Below, in pieces: positions 1 through 10,139 of a stretch of 64,000 bases of DNA (positions are counted from its first letter, which is position 1; each line of letters starts with the position of its first letter). The DNA is from Aedes albopictus (taxonomy: Eukaryota > Arthropoda > Insecta > Diptera > Culicidae), in NCBI RefSeq assembly GCF_035046485.1, contig NC_085137.1:314909164-314973163 (forward strand), written 5' to 3'. The notes under the pieces were generated by a model. That model ran no database searches. It saw only the letters and a list, made by a program, of their open reading frames with translations, and was not told where the DNA came from. The translations under genes were made by a program, and so were the position numbers.

Positions 1-159
1 GTTCCGACAGCCTCTAGCCTTCCTGGCGGCCTTTGTAAAGCTGACGGAAGACAATCTGCGTCGGGTTGTTCCTTTTGCAAGCAAGTTTTCAAAAAAGTGA
101 ATCTTGCACAGTGGGTTTTTTTGTCGGCAAGATCCGATAATAAGCCTTTGCCGGCATTC

Positions 160-800
160 CAAACGAAATATCCAATTGTTAGATAGTTCTTAACTTTCTG
201 AATATCTTTGTCGAAGACGGTATCATTCTATTTTATCCGGACCCTGAGTTATGGGGTTATGAATATTTTTAATAATGACGCCACCTAACAGACAAATCTG
301 GACCTAAAGTCAACACTGCCGTTTATCTGCTGAACTCTTCTAGCTATTTTCTTGACACTAAGCATCACCTAGCAGATATATCACGAACCTGAGTCTATGG
401 CTATTATCAGATAGTTCTTAGCTAGCTGACTAACTTTGCCGAAGACAGCATCAATTTATCTCATCAGGGTTCTGAGATATAGAAGTTTGAACATGTTTGA
501 CACTAGCGCTGCCTAGCAGATGAATCTCGAAACAAAGGATGCCATTGTCGGATAGTTCATAGCTAGCAGAACAATTTTGCTGAATATGGCACACTTCTAG
601 CTCATCGGAGCTTCCAGATTTATGTACGTGTTTGAAATATTTTGATACTAGCGAATAAATCACGAACCTTTGACTCAATTGTCAGATATCAAGACGGTAT
701 CATTCTATCTCATCAGGATTCTGAGATACAAAGTTGTGAACATTTTTAACACAAGCGCCGCGTAGCGGACGAATCTCAAACCAAGCTCGCCGTTCTTTTC
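160..800. repeat. Degenerate tandem repeat, about 4 units
   Basis: The segment repeats a cassette: a GAAGACGGTATCATTCTAT-like block, a TCATCAGGATTCTGAGATA block, a GACACTAGCGCTGCCTAGCAG block and a GATAGTTCTTAGCTAGC block. The first block recurs near 214, 441, 572 and 690, so unit length varies from about 120 to 230 bp through indels. The array may begin before the window. Short ORFs across it are shadows. Its family is not recognised. Confidence 0.6.
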
Positions 801-885
801 TTTAATCGAGATATTGAGATATGCGTTGAGCAAAGTATGAGACCAATTTTGGTACCCCAAGGCAATCCGGAATAACTCCGGAAAC

Positions 886-1080
886 ATGTGGACCAGGTAC
901 CCTTACCTTACCTTACCAATCAGGCTAAGGCCGGGGTGGCCTCTGCTGTACATAGTAGCCGTCTCCATTCCACTCGGTCCATGGCAGTTTGTCTCTAGTT
1001 CCGCACTCTGCGTAGGGTCCGCAGATTGTCCTCCACCATGTATCCATGCCCCCGAAATCCAAAACTAGAAAAGTTTTTCG
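886..1080. repeat. Putative dispersed repeat, GC-richer block
   Basis: A short run of CTTACCTTACC is followed by about 170 bp that is much GC-richer than its surroundings, ending near CCGAAATCCAAAACTAG. The text resembles a dispersed sequence I associate with Aedes genomes, but there is no second copy in the window to prove it. It has no splice sites or conserved protein, and the 60-63-aa ORFs on both strands look accidental. Confidence 0.3.
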
Positions 1081-1197
1081 AGAAAATCCGTCAAAAAACA
1101 AAAAAATTATGACCATTCATGTAATTTTTTGAAGGTGAAAAAAGTATGCTAGCTGGATGAAGGTAAACCTTTGAAAATCGTGTTCAAGATATAGTTA

Positions 1198-3106
1198 TAG
1201 ACTGTTTCAGAAATTATAAATACACTTTGTTTATTCAGTTAAATGAACTGTTCTAATGATTTTTACCAACTTGTTTCAGAGTATAGCATATTGTACTCCA
1301 TATTTTTATATTTCCTTTCAATTGTCTTGATATTTAAAAGAACAGTCGAGTTCTCTAACAAATAACTTAATTTTTCAAATTTGCATTTGCACAAAGGTGT
1401 TTTTTGATGATTTTAACATTATTTATCACTAAAAACCAAAAATTATCTAAATTTTTATCACATTCGCTTTCTCAACAAGTTGTCTAAGTAATGCCTTGAA
1501 CGATCAAGTAGGGGCAGGCGTGACTGGCCCCGGGATTAACATATCAATTCCTATGGGCAAGTGGCCTACAGTTTTTCAAGCTGAAGTCCAGGCGATTTTG
1601 GAATGCAGTAATATTTGCTTACGCAGAAACTACAGACATTCAACAATTTGCATGATGTCTGATAGCCAAGCAGCTCTAAATGCTTTGAAATCAGCAACAT
1701 GCTCTTCTAAACTTGTATGGGAGTGTATTCAGTCACTTCAACAGTTAGCTTGCCGTAATCAGGTGAAGCTATTTTGGGTTCCAGGGCACTGTGGAATTGA
1801 AGGAAATGAACAAGCCGATATGTTAGCAAGACTTGGATCGTCTCATCAATTCATAGGGCCTGAACCATTTTGTGGTGTGTCTGGTTGTTTTCTCAGAATG
1901 GAGTTTAAAGCATGGGAACATGAGAAAATAAAATCCAACTGGGAAAACACCACTATTGCGAGGCAGTCGAAACGTTTCATAAAGCCGGACGTTTCAAGTA
2001 CTCGTAAAATTCTAGAACTTTCTAAAAAAGATCTTAGTTCTTTTACTGGCCTTCTAACAGGTCATTGTCCGAGCCGGTATCATCTGAAGCTAATTGGAAA
2101 ACTTCAAGATGATGTATGTCGCTTTTGCGGCATAGATACAGAAGACTCGGAGCATTTGTTGTGCCGTTGCCCGGCAATTGCAGCTAAAAGAATTAGGTTC
2201 TTCGACAAGGGGCTGATAGAACCCCTTGATGTCTGGAGAACAAACGCCAATGCGGTAGTACAGTTCATCCGAACTGTGGCACCGTGTTGGGATCATGCTT
2301 ACAGTCAAGGTTTGATTATTGCTAACTCCAATGGTGATACGTCAACTTGACATAGCTAAACAAAACTGGGGCATTTGTAACAATAGATCTAAAAACAGGT
2401 CGCAGTGACTTATATACCCAACAAGGAATAAAAAAAAGTAATGCCTTGATCAAAATTTTGGAAAAATCGATAAAGGCATTCCCACAACATTTTTTCGGAG
2501 ATCAAGTTTCTTATTTTTTAAGGTTTTCTACGGAACATAAGAACTACCACACAGTTTCTTAGCTCTCCTGAACGCATTTAATCTAAACAAACTTATTTTT
2601 TCAGCTCATTCGATCCTTCAGATGGCAAAGCTTGTCATACCATAAAAACGAATGCAGTAAGCAGTAATTAAGACATTCGTTTGCTTAACGTTTGTTGCTA
2701 CTGGTGTTGTTGAGAAATTTGAAACAAAAAAAATTGTATTTAGAAGGCCCGTAATGGTGGCTCTTGATCAAATATTCCAGTAAAAATTACTCTTACCAAT
2801 CGAGAAATATCTTTTATTATCGATACAGCCATTTTTATTGTGTTTGGAAATTAAATATTTTATCTGTGAGATTTTTTTCTTTTCCACTATGCTACATTTT
2901 TTGACCACTTTGTGCAACTTCAATTTTTAATCATCTAGTTTACAGAGCCCTATTTTTTAACTTTTACCAGAAACATCAACAAAATTGGTATTATTTGCTT
3001 CGTTAGCATGTTTACAATAAGAGCTAGAAGAAACTTTTTTGGATATTATGCTCAAATTGAAATGGCAGTTAATCGTTAGTGTATTTATAATTTCTGAAAC
3101 AGTCTA
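1198..3106. mobile_element. TIR DNA element, non-autonomous, split by a LINE
   Basis: A 31-bp perfect inverted repeat (1196-1226 and 3078-3108; core GACTGTTTCAGAAATTATAA) bounds the element. TA sits at both outer edges, as expected of Tc1/mariner-type insertion. Without the LINE at 1500-2437 the element is about 970 bp. The remaining body (1227-1485 and 2451-3077) is AT-rich with no transposase ORF, so it is a non-autonomous derivative. The superfamily is inferred from the TA flanks only. Confidence 0.75.
1500..2437 (+). pseudogene. 5'-truncated LINE: RNase H and C-terminal zinc-knuckle end of ORF2
   Basis: This is the 3' end of a non-LTR retrotransposon ORF2, open to a stop at 2350. RNase H motifs follow in order: FQAEVQAI with the catalytic Glu, MSDSQAALNAL with the second Asp, and WVPGHCGIEGNEQADMLAR with the His/Asp region. 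A CRFCGIDTEDSEHLLCRCP zinc-binding cluster sits near residue 210. The first catalytic Asp lies upstream of the truncation. An RNase H domain places it near the I/LOA group. The 14-bp sequence AAGTAATGCCTTGA flanks it at 1486-1499 and 2436-2449 as a TSD, so the insertion starts in mid-codon and the apparent start codon is not native. A short poly(A) ends it. Its 3' tail recurs at about 45000-45050. Confidence 0.9.
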
Positions 3107-3338
3107 TATTCATACAAATATGAATCCTCTCTGGTTGAAATTATTCTCATTAGAAAATACTGGATTTTCCACAGAAAAAACTTAGCTAAGCTTAGCTTAG
3201 ACTGACTGCACAGTGCACATATCTATGGTTGCTACTCCGTGATTGACCCGAACCAATGACAGTTGCACAATGAATCAGCTGAATAATTGACTGGGAGTGG
3301 TCAACATTCTCACTGTGCACGCTTCAGAGGCTCTCTTT

Positions 3339-3622
3339 CTTCTTCTTCTTCTTCTTCTTCTTCTTCTTCTTCTTCTTCTTCTTCTTCTTCTTCTTCTTCT
3401 TCTTCTTCTTCTTCTTCTTCTTCTTCTTCTTCTTCTTCTTCTTCTTCTTCTTCTTCTTCTTTCTGGCTCGACGTTTCAACTGGAACTTGGCCTGTCTTTT
3501 CTCCAACTTAGTGTTCTTCGAGCACTTCCACAGTTATTAATTGGAGGGCTTTCTTTGCAAGCCATTGCATGAATTCGTATATTGTGAGGCAAGCACAATG
3601 ATACACTATGCCCAGGGAGTCA
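3339..3622 (-). mobile_element. 5'-truncated tRNA-type SINE with a (GAA)n tail
   Basis: On the minus strand the body is followed by about 125 bp of pure GAA (TTC on the plus strand, about 3337-3462). AGAGGCTCTCTTT occurs at 3326-3338 and 3623-3635 as a 13-bp TSD, which fixes both ends. The body (GGAACTTGGCCTG, ACTTAGTGTTCTTCGAGCAC, GGGCTTTCTTTGC on the plus strand) matches copies at 24583, 43064, 51636 and 58090. The tRNA-like head seen at 43064 and 51990-52055 is missing here. Long Ser, Leu and Lys ORFs across the tract are microsatellite artefacts. Confidence 0.85.
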
Positions 3623-3922
3623 AGAGGCTCTCTTTAACGGTACAATAAAGGCACCGGCAACGCAGTCAGGTTGGGAGAGGGAAGGAATGTTAGTAGCAAC
3701 CTTTGTTATGTGAAAGTTGGCGTTTACCGCACGTCTCTACCAAAGGCTGTAGGAAGGCGTTTTTGTTAGTAGGGAAGGTATCGTTGGGTCAGGATTCACT
3801 TTGATAAGTAGGTAATATAACATTTGATTTGTTATGCCTATCAGAGTGTCGCACTATTGTTCGCTTCACGCGGAAAGCAAACAATCGATCACCCACGTCA
3901 GGTGGTCGCTTAATATCCAAAT

Positions 3923-4177
3923 CTCGCGTTTAGTATCATACGGGCGTAACTACAATGAGCGATTTCTCTTCATCGATTTTCTCTTTGGATTATTCCGGGC
4001 AATACGACCAATATTCGGATGATATCTCGGTGTGTTTCGATAAAGGACGACTAGGACTAGCATCTAAAACAACAAAAACAACCGAAAATGATTTGCCGGC
4101 CAAATTATTAACCAAAGAGAAAATCGATGAAGAGAAATCGATCATTGTAGATACGCCCGTATGATACTAAGCGCGAG
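3923..4177 (+). other. Hairpin with 66-bp arms containing a 69-codon ORF
   Basis: Arms at 3923-3988 and 4112-4177 are inverted copies of each other with about 3 differences. A 7-bp AATATCC flanks the structure at 3912-3918 and 4179-4185, so it may be a small MITE. An ORF at 3955-4164 starts MSDFSSSIFSLDYSG and ends in a charged tail (KEKIDEEKS); its two ends are encoded by the two arms. I do not recognise the protein. The arms may constrain the codons and the ORF may be chance. Some form of foldback element is the safest reading. Confidence 0.55.
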
Positions 4178-4592
4178 AAATATCCTCGGGCACATACACA
4201 AATGTTCGCGCACGTTAATCGCGGTGCATTCACAGATAGAAACAACATAATATGCACTAAACACTAAACACCCACTAAAACGCATCTATTGTTTTCGTTT
4301 CCGCGCGAGACAATTACGAACGCGATCGGTTATGCTACGATATTCATCCCATTCAGGAGCGATGTATGCACAGTAAGGAACAACACAATCTGCGGACCCG
4401 AAAATAATCAATAAGCAACGAAAACGACAACGAGCAGAAAAGTATTCCACTCTTATCATCGCTATATTAAGATCGGGATTGAGGCACTGATCAGAAAAAT
4501 TAAAAAAAAAATCGAAAACAAGCGCGGATTGAAATTAGTTCACTCTTATTCGAACGCTTATATCGGACGGTTGCTAAAAAGAACAAACTCAC

Positions 4593-4783
4593 CGAATCGT
4601 CCACATTGCAATGAATTTGGCTGTAACTTCCTGCCACTCGTCAGCAGCTACGAATTTGTAAGGGGAATAATCATCATCATACGAATTTGTTCCAAAGTCC
4701 GTCAATATATCCGCCGGTGGAATTTGCTTGACAACTTTTCTGCACGCAAGTAAAGGCACTATGAACACTATTTTTTTATGCAT
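4593..4783 (-). CDS. Candidate first coding exon, unrecognised protein (weak)
   Basis: On the minus strand, an ATG at 4783 opens a 64-codon frame beginning MHKKIVFIVPLLAC, a short basic start plus hydrophobic stretch that could be a signal peptide or anchor. An acidic, Tyr-rich stretch follows (NSYDDDYSPYKFVAADEWQ). The frame meets a stop at 4589-4591, but that stop overlaps CG|GTGAGT, a good splice-donor match, so the exon could end at 4593 and splice onward. An upstream in-frame ATG at 4819 is also possible. No second exon was identified and no family is recognised. It lies inside the 3150-4866 block, so it could be part of a mobile element. Confidence 0.22.
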
Positions 4784-4919
4784 TTTAACTATCACACTCG
4801 AACATATAGTTACATTCAAGTATACTTTCAGTTAGAAAATACTGGATTTTCCACAGAAAAAAACTTTAAAAACGAAAACTGAGATGCAAGGGATGCCATG
4901 TATTCTACATTTTAATCCG

Positions 4920-5960
4920 ATAACGAAATTCTTTCAGGCACTTTGCTTGGTGTTCTCAAAGACCTTCCTTCAGAGATTATTTCTGGGTTTCCTCCACATT
5001 TTTTCAGGGATTCCCTCCGGAATTCCTTCAAGGTAACTATTCTTCAAAAATTCCTTCCGGGTTTCCCGCCAGGATTACATCGTTAATTTCTCTCGGGATC
5101 TCTTTAGAAATGACTCGTGGGTTTCAGTCAGAGATTCCTTTCGAGATTTCTTGTGGGATCTCAGGGATTTTCCCTAAGATTTCTTCAAAAATTCTTCCCA
5201 GGATTTCCTCTTTGATTCTTACAAAAATATTTTCCCGGATTCTTTCGAGATTTCTTATGGGATTTTTTCAATAATTCCTCGCGGAATTTTTTCACAGATT
5301 CCTCTCTAGATTTTATAATGAATTTCACCCCGGATTCCTATGGTTCTTCTTTGAATTTCCTCATTGATTCCTCCAAGGATTCATTTAGATTTTTTTCTGA
5401 GATTCCTTCAAAATATCTTTATGATTTTGACAAAGCTTCCTCCCGGGATATGTTCCGAGACTCCTTCTATAATTCCTCCCGGCGGTTCCTTAAATAATTC
5501 TTCCCGGAATTCTTTTCGCGGTCGACTGATTGGTTTCTCCAGGAAATCCTTTAAACATTATTCCCAGGTTTCTTTTAATAATTTCTCTGGGGATTTCTTG
5601 AGAGATTCCTCTCGAGATTTTCTTAAACATTATTTGTGGCTTTTTATAGTGACTCGTCGCAGGAATTACTCCTGGGATTACATCAATTGTTCTTTACGGG
5701 ATTTCTCCTGACATTTTTTTTTTTTTCAGAGTTTCTTAAAGATTCTGTCAAGGAATTTTCCAGGATTCTCTCACGGATTTTTTCCGGAATTCCTTCTGCC
5801 ACTTTTCAGAGATACTTGCAGAATTTCTTACGGTATTTCTGTTACGGCACTCCCAATGACTTTTATATGATTCTTTAAGGGATTCCTCCTTGAATTCCTT
5901 AAATTATTTCTACAGCGATTGCTCCCGAAATTCTGTAAGGGGTTCTTTTAGGGATTTACA
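4920..5960 (+). repeat. Degenerate 12-bp satellite array, plus orientation
   Basis: A unit near GGAATTCCTCCA recurs with a 12-bp register, with many substitutions and small indels. Stretches such as 5275-5400 divide cleanly into 12-mers starting GATTCCT or AATTCCT. Because the period is a multiple of 3, ORFs of 80-115 codons stay open by chance and are not genes. Confidence 0.8.
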
Positions 5961-6062
5961 GGGAAGTTCCAATAGTCCAGATTTTGTAGAGATTAGATGA
6001 TAAATGTAATAAAATTCACAAGGGAGGCCAAAATACCTACCCGGGCCAAACTACGTCCACTA

Positions 6063-6439
6063 CCCGAGCAGGAGAAAATAGTTGAAGAATGCCAAACTCA
6101 GGTATGGAAAATAGAATACCAACAACCTGAATGAGTTATTAAAATTCCCTGCCTAAGAGGTAAAATACCTAAAATAATAACTGGCGTATATTCTGTGCAT
6201 AACACGTGAGTAATGGCATCAGGTATGGCAATACCTGAATAGTAATCGGCGATTTTTCCGTAATTGAATAATAGCTCAAGCAGTCCTCAACACCAAACCA
6301 ATAACTCGCTTATCAATACCTTCCAAATACCAAAATAAGTTATTTCTAATACCTGGGTAATCGACCAATACCTTGTCTTGGTATGATATCTGACTTTTGT
6401 GTGCTGCAGTTATATGTCAGTTATTCATTCCTGCTCGGG
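6063..6439. mobile_element. MITE with CCCGAGCAGGA inverted ends
   Basis: The element starts CCCGAGCAGGAGAAAATAG and ends with CTGCTCGGG, an inverted match. Inside are many AATACC/GGTATT motifs. A second copy, in the opposite orientation and with the same internal text, lies at 25702-26111, which confirms the boundaries. It has no ORF and no clear TSD here. The superfamily is not assigned. Confidence 0.8.
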
Positions 6440-8967
6440 TTTTTTGTAATATCCCGTGACTGATTGAGAACCTCTGGACCCTCTATCGTTCACACGAGCC
6501 CAGCTCAGCCCAGGCCCTTAACTGTACAAACAATAATTCTGGCTGTAATAATAATTGCTCCACTTACGAGAGACGTTCGCTCTTTTACAACATCTAAGAA
6601 CTCGGTTTTATGGCTGGATGTTAATCATCAAACAATGAAACCATTCGGAGCAGCGAAATCCCAAAAACGGAAAGCCAACCTTATTTCGAGGGTCATTGAA
6701 CATGCACCGCGCCACGCTTGTACCAGCTGTGGCATGTTCCTCGGAGAAAATCGTGAGTTGGACTTCACGGAGCGATTGACATACACGTGACCTCAAAAGT
6801 GATATTTTCCCTAGTTTCTTCCTATATGGAAGCCGTCCATCCACTAGTCCATCGCGGCCGCGGTGCCGCCGATCGACCGAAGATGAAGAAAATGTGTATC
6901 AACATGCAAAACTGCTCAGCGCCAACCCGCGGGTCGTTACTAGCTAGGAACTAAAATGCACGGCCTATGATCATCATCACACAATGAAAACGATACTCAT
7001 CTGGCAGTCACGACTGCGACTGACTGCGACGAATGTGAATGCACTTTCCAAGTCAGAGGCAACACATATTTCGAAATGGGCCATCCGCATTGGAAAGTGC
7101 TGCTGCTGCTGCTGCTTCCTATCATTCGATTTGGATTGGTTGATGGTGTGAAATTGTGTAAAGATTTACGACCGCTGTGTTACACCACACTGCTGGTGAA
7201 CTAATTTCTTTGGCAGATGGCAGAAAGAAAGCATATGCGCGATCGAGTCGGGGTAGGTTAGAATGCAGATCTCTAGAACATGTATTAGGAAAGTGACACA
7301 AATGATTCATACTGACATAACATACTAGCGATGGGAGTACTCTAATGGATTTTTTGAAAAATGAATTGGCTTCTTTAACGGTGATGAGATAGTTCCATAT
7401 TCTGAATCTGCACGCCAAATTGAGCCGAAATCCAAATTTTGATGAATTTTGATGCCCGGGAACCTACTTATAAAACGATTTATAATTTGTATGGAAGCGA
7501 TTTGATGAATCACCCCTCGTCGAAGGAGCTGTCAAGTAGATGTCCAGCTATCAAAAGGTAATTTCAAAAAATCTCTTTAAAATTGATTTTAGGTTTAAAA
7601 TAAACTTCTAAAAATCTGAAAAAAAAACTATAGTGACTCAGGAAAAGCTGTTCTTTCGAGTAAAATTGAAAAAAACAATAAATTTTTCAAAATTTAAAAC
7701 ATAATTGAAATGGCCGATGTGACTTCATCGTTGTGAATTCGGTGATTCCTACCACGCAAAGGATAATTCATAAATTCGTTAATAGTTCTTCAACCCCTGT
7801 CAAAAAGTGTCTTTGAATTCTTAAGAACACAGAATTCCTATTCATGAAATTCATCTTGAACTCCTGTCAAAGAATTAATCGGAAAATTCTCCAGAAAGTC
7901 TTTTACAAATTTGCAAGTAATTACGTCATTTGTAACAAGTTTAACAGTTTTACCAACGAGCGCTTAAAGCTACAATCTCATCTCAACAGCTGACAGGAGA
8001 GAAATAACCAACAATAAAAATTTAATTAAAAGCAGTCGGCGCGCGATTTAATCCTTTTTACTTTATTCTTTTTCGAGTGGTTGGACACTCCGCACTTTCA
8101 TGACGGCGACATTGATGGCCTCCACGGATTGTGTGCCTCCGCCGCCGCCGCCGTCAGGCTGTTGAACACTTAACTTGTTGTGCTTGCTAGTCGTCATCAT
8201 CGCTGTTCGTTCATAGCCAGCTGCTGCTGCTGGTGGCGACGATGATGGTGTGTCACTTAAAGTTCCTTACGCATCACAAATGTGTTTCCCGCATACAGCT
8301 CTCCAGCGTGGAATAAAATAATAAAAGCGAATCATTATTACAAACTGATATTAAAATCAGCATAAAAATAAACGGGCCTTTCTTTTAACGGGTGGCGGGC
8401 GACGATGGGCAGAGGATCCTACCATTTCAGCTCTATTTGCGAAGCAACACAACACAACACTCGACAGCGCAGTCAGTCGAAAAGTGGTTGTTTTCCGGCT
8501 AAAGTCGAAAATTGGATCGGAATTGTAAATGGGGAGATTGTTTGTTGAGATGGGAGGATGATATCTTCGGGCAGAGAAAAAAGGTCGAGTTGGAACAAAT
8601 GCCATGACAGTAAAACATCATCGCGGATGTTGTTATTGGATTAGCCTCCAATAATGGTAGGTTTTGAGATTATGATGAGATTGCGGCCGCTTAACATTGA
8701 CTGATGGTATACCTAGTTTCCTAAATTGATGTGTTTCGATACGATAACCTTCCGTTGCGTTTTTCCAAAACAAATGATATCCTGCTTCATTCACTTACAC
8801 ACACCCACATTTCAAATGAATCGATATCCATTCCCGAAAGCTCTGGAATCCCCCGAAAATTGATTGCTAGTTTCCACGCAACTTTCCAGCTGAGCGTCTA
8901 CGGTTGCTTTTTTTATACTACATCACGAAATGGTATGACCTTGAAGGAAGTCGACTGTCTTTGAAGT
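6440..8967. other. Apparently unique DNA, no gene supported
   Basis: Local base composition is higher in CpG than in the arrays. There are short trinucleotide runs: GCT at about 7098-7113 and GCC near 8143-8153. ORFs of 60-108 codons occur on both strands but show no domain, signal or splice pattern I can defend. The region could be host regulatory or intronic sequence. Confidence 0.5.
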
Positions 8968-8969
8968 CT

Positions 8970-9050
8970 TTGAACAGCATCACTTGTTGGGATGTGATTC
9001 AGGTGTTCATTGAAGTACTGCTTCCACCTTCCAAACATCGAACAGCATGA
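8970..9050 (-). mobile_element. Short RTE-like LINE fragment
   Basis: On the minus strand the reading RWKQYFNEHLNHIPTSDAV resembles the stretch between endonuclease and reverse transcriptase of RTE-type LINEs. Only about 25 codons remain, with no ends or TSD. The call rests on one motif. Confidence 0.35.
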
Positions 9051-9194
9051 AGATTTCGGATGTTGCTTCCACTTCTGTTAGTACCATTCCACGTTCTGCC
9101 GGGTTCTACGCTGCAGTATTACCACCCGGGTTCTTACGCTCTTCACCATCATACGCTCCCAGTAGTTCTCGTCGAACTAATGATTCATTCGACT

Positions 9195-9325
9195 CCGTTT
9201 ATACAACATTTTGCAGACTTGCAAAATGGTATAGCCCAAGTGGCTATCGTTCAAGAACCTTACTTTCGTAATTCCCCTTACGAAAGTGTGCAGAAATCCG
9301 GTGTTTTCAACGTTCAGTATCCATG
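9195..9325 (+). pseudogene. LINE endonuclease N-terminal fragment
   Basis: The reading ADLQNGIAQVAIVQEPYF matches the first conserved block of apurinic-type LINE endonucleases (the QEP catalytic-Glu motif) and is the same family as 12985-13030 and 28965-29010. It stops near 9325, immediately before the 5' UTR of LINE copy 1. It is a separate 5' fragment lying next to, not part of, that copy. Confidence 0.6.
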
Positions 9326-10139
9326 AACTTGTCGGTTTTTCGGGTCAGTATGAAGTTAATCACCAATATTAACTTCTTTTCCCGATCAACCAGCCTAGAT
9401 AGCTGTGTAGTGTCGGTAGCGGTTAGTTCAATTGGCTAAGAATAGCACTACAGACCGCCTGTTCCAGTGGTAGGAGTCCACCTTATACCCCTTATTCATG
9501 GTTTTATACGGCTTTATGATTACCGTGCCTAGGAATGGATGGTTAGGGAGGTCTTATAAAAACCTAATCGCAAAAGGAGCCTGTGGAATACCAGGGCACC
9601 CTCCACAGTACTTACTGCGCTAACCAGAGCAGTAGCGTAGTGGACCATGTGTTTCTCAGAGACCATCAGCTGCCCTTATTTAATCTCACACTTGAAGCTG
9701 AATGAGGGCGGGATTATAAAGATGCCATTGCACAATGGGTCCAAAACCGCATTTACGAAGACAAAAATGTTTGTGTCTCAACCTTAAGTTTTAGATACAT
9801 GGTGTCTTTGTGAAAGTTTCTTTATATTATCAACCTTTTTTCTCATCATTGTGCAATTAGGGTGGTCCCTTTAGTATAGATGATTCAAACATCTGCTTTT
9901 TAATAGTTTTATGTACGCTTACAAAATGTTCTACAAAGTTGTAAGAACTTATTTGGAGCAAGTTTGCCGAAGAAACCATTATTCTATCTCTTATAATTCC
10001 TAACTTATATTTTTTTAAAAGAATCATGTTGGGGTGGTCTATGAAATTAAGTTTTCTCGCAATTACTTTTAATCCATTCGTTTCTCGTAAAAACTTTATT
10101 CCGAGCACTTTTAGAACTATTAATGACGAATATTAATCG

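Larger units (their letters stand above)
3150..4866. repeat. Segment bounded by 31-34-bp direct repeats
   Basis: TTAGAAAATACTGGATTTTC and the bases after it occur at 3150-3183 and again at 4832-4866, separated by about 1.65 kb. The interval holds a SINE, a hairpin and a candidate exon, and is richer in CpG than the arrays around it. The repeats could be an unusually long TSD, the scars of a tandem duplication, or the ends of an unrecognised element. The block at 3184-3325 begins with an AGCTTAGCTTAGACTGACTG-type sequence, probably dispersed. Stretches 3636-3922 and 4178-4590 hold nothing I recognise. Confidence 0.6.

Noticed and set aside
3287..3572. Poly-Ser, poly-Leu and poly-Lys ORFs
   Set aside because: They are translations of the (TTC/GAA)n SINE tail.
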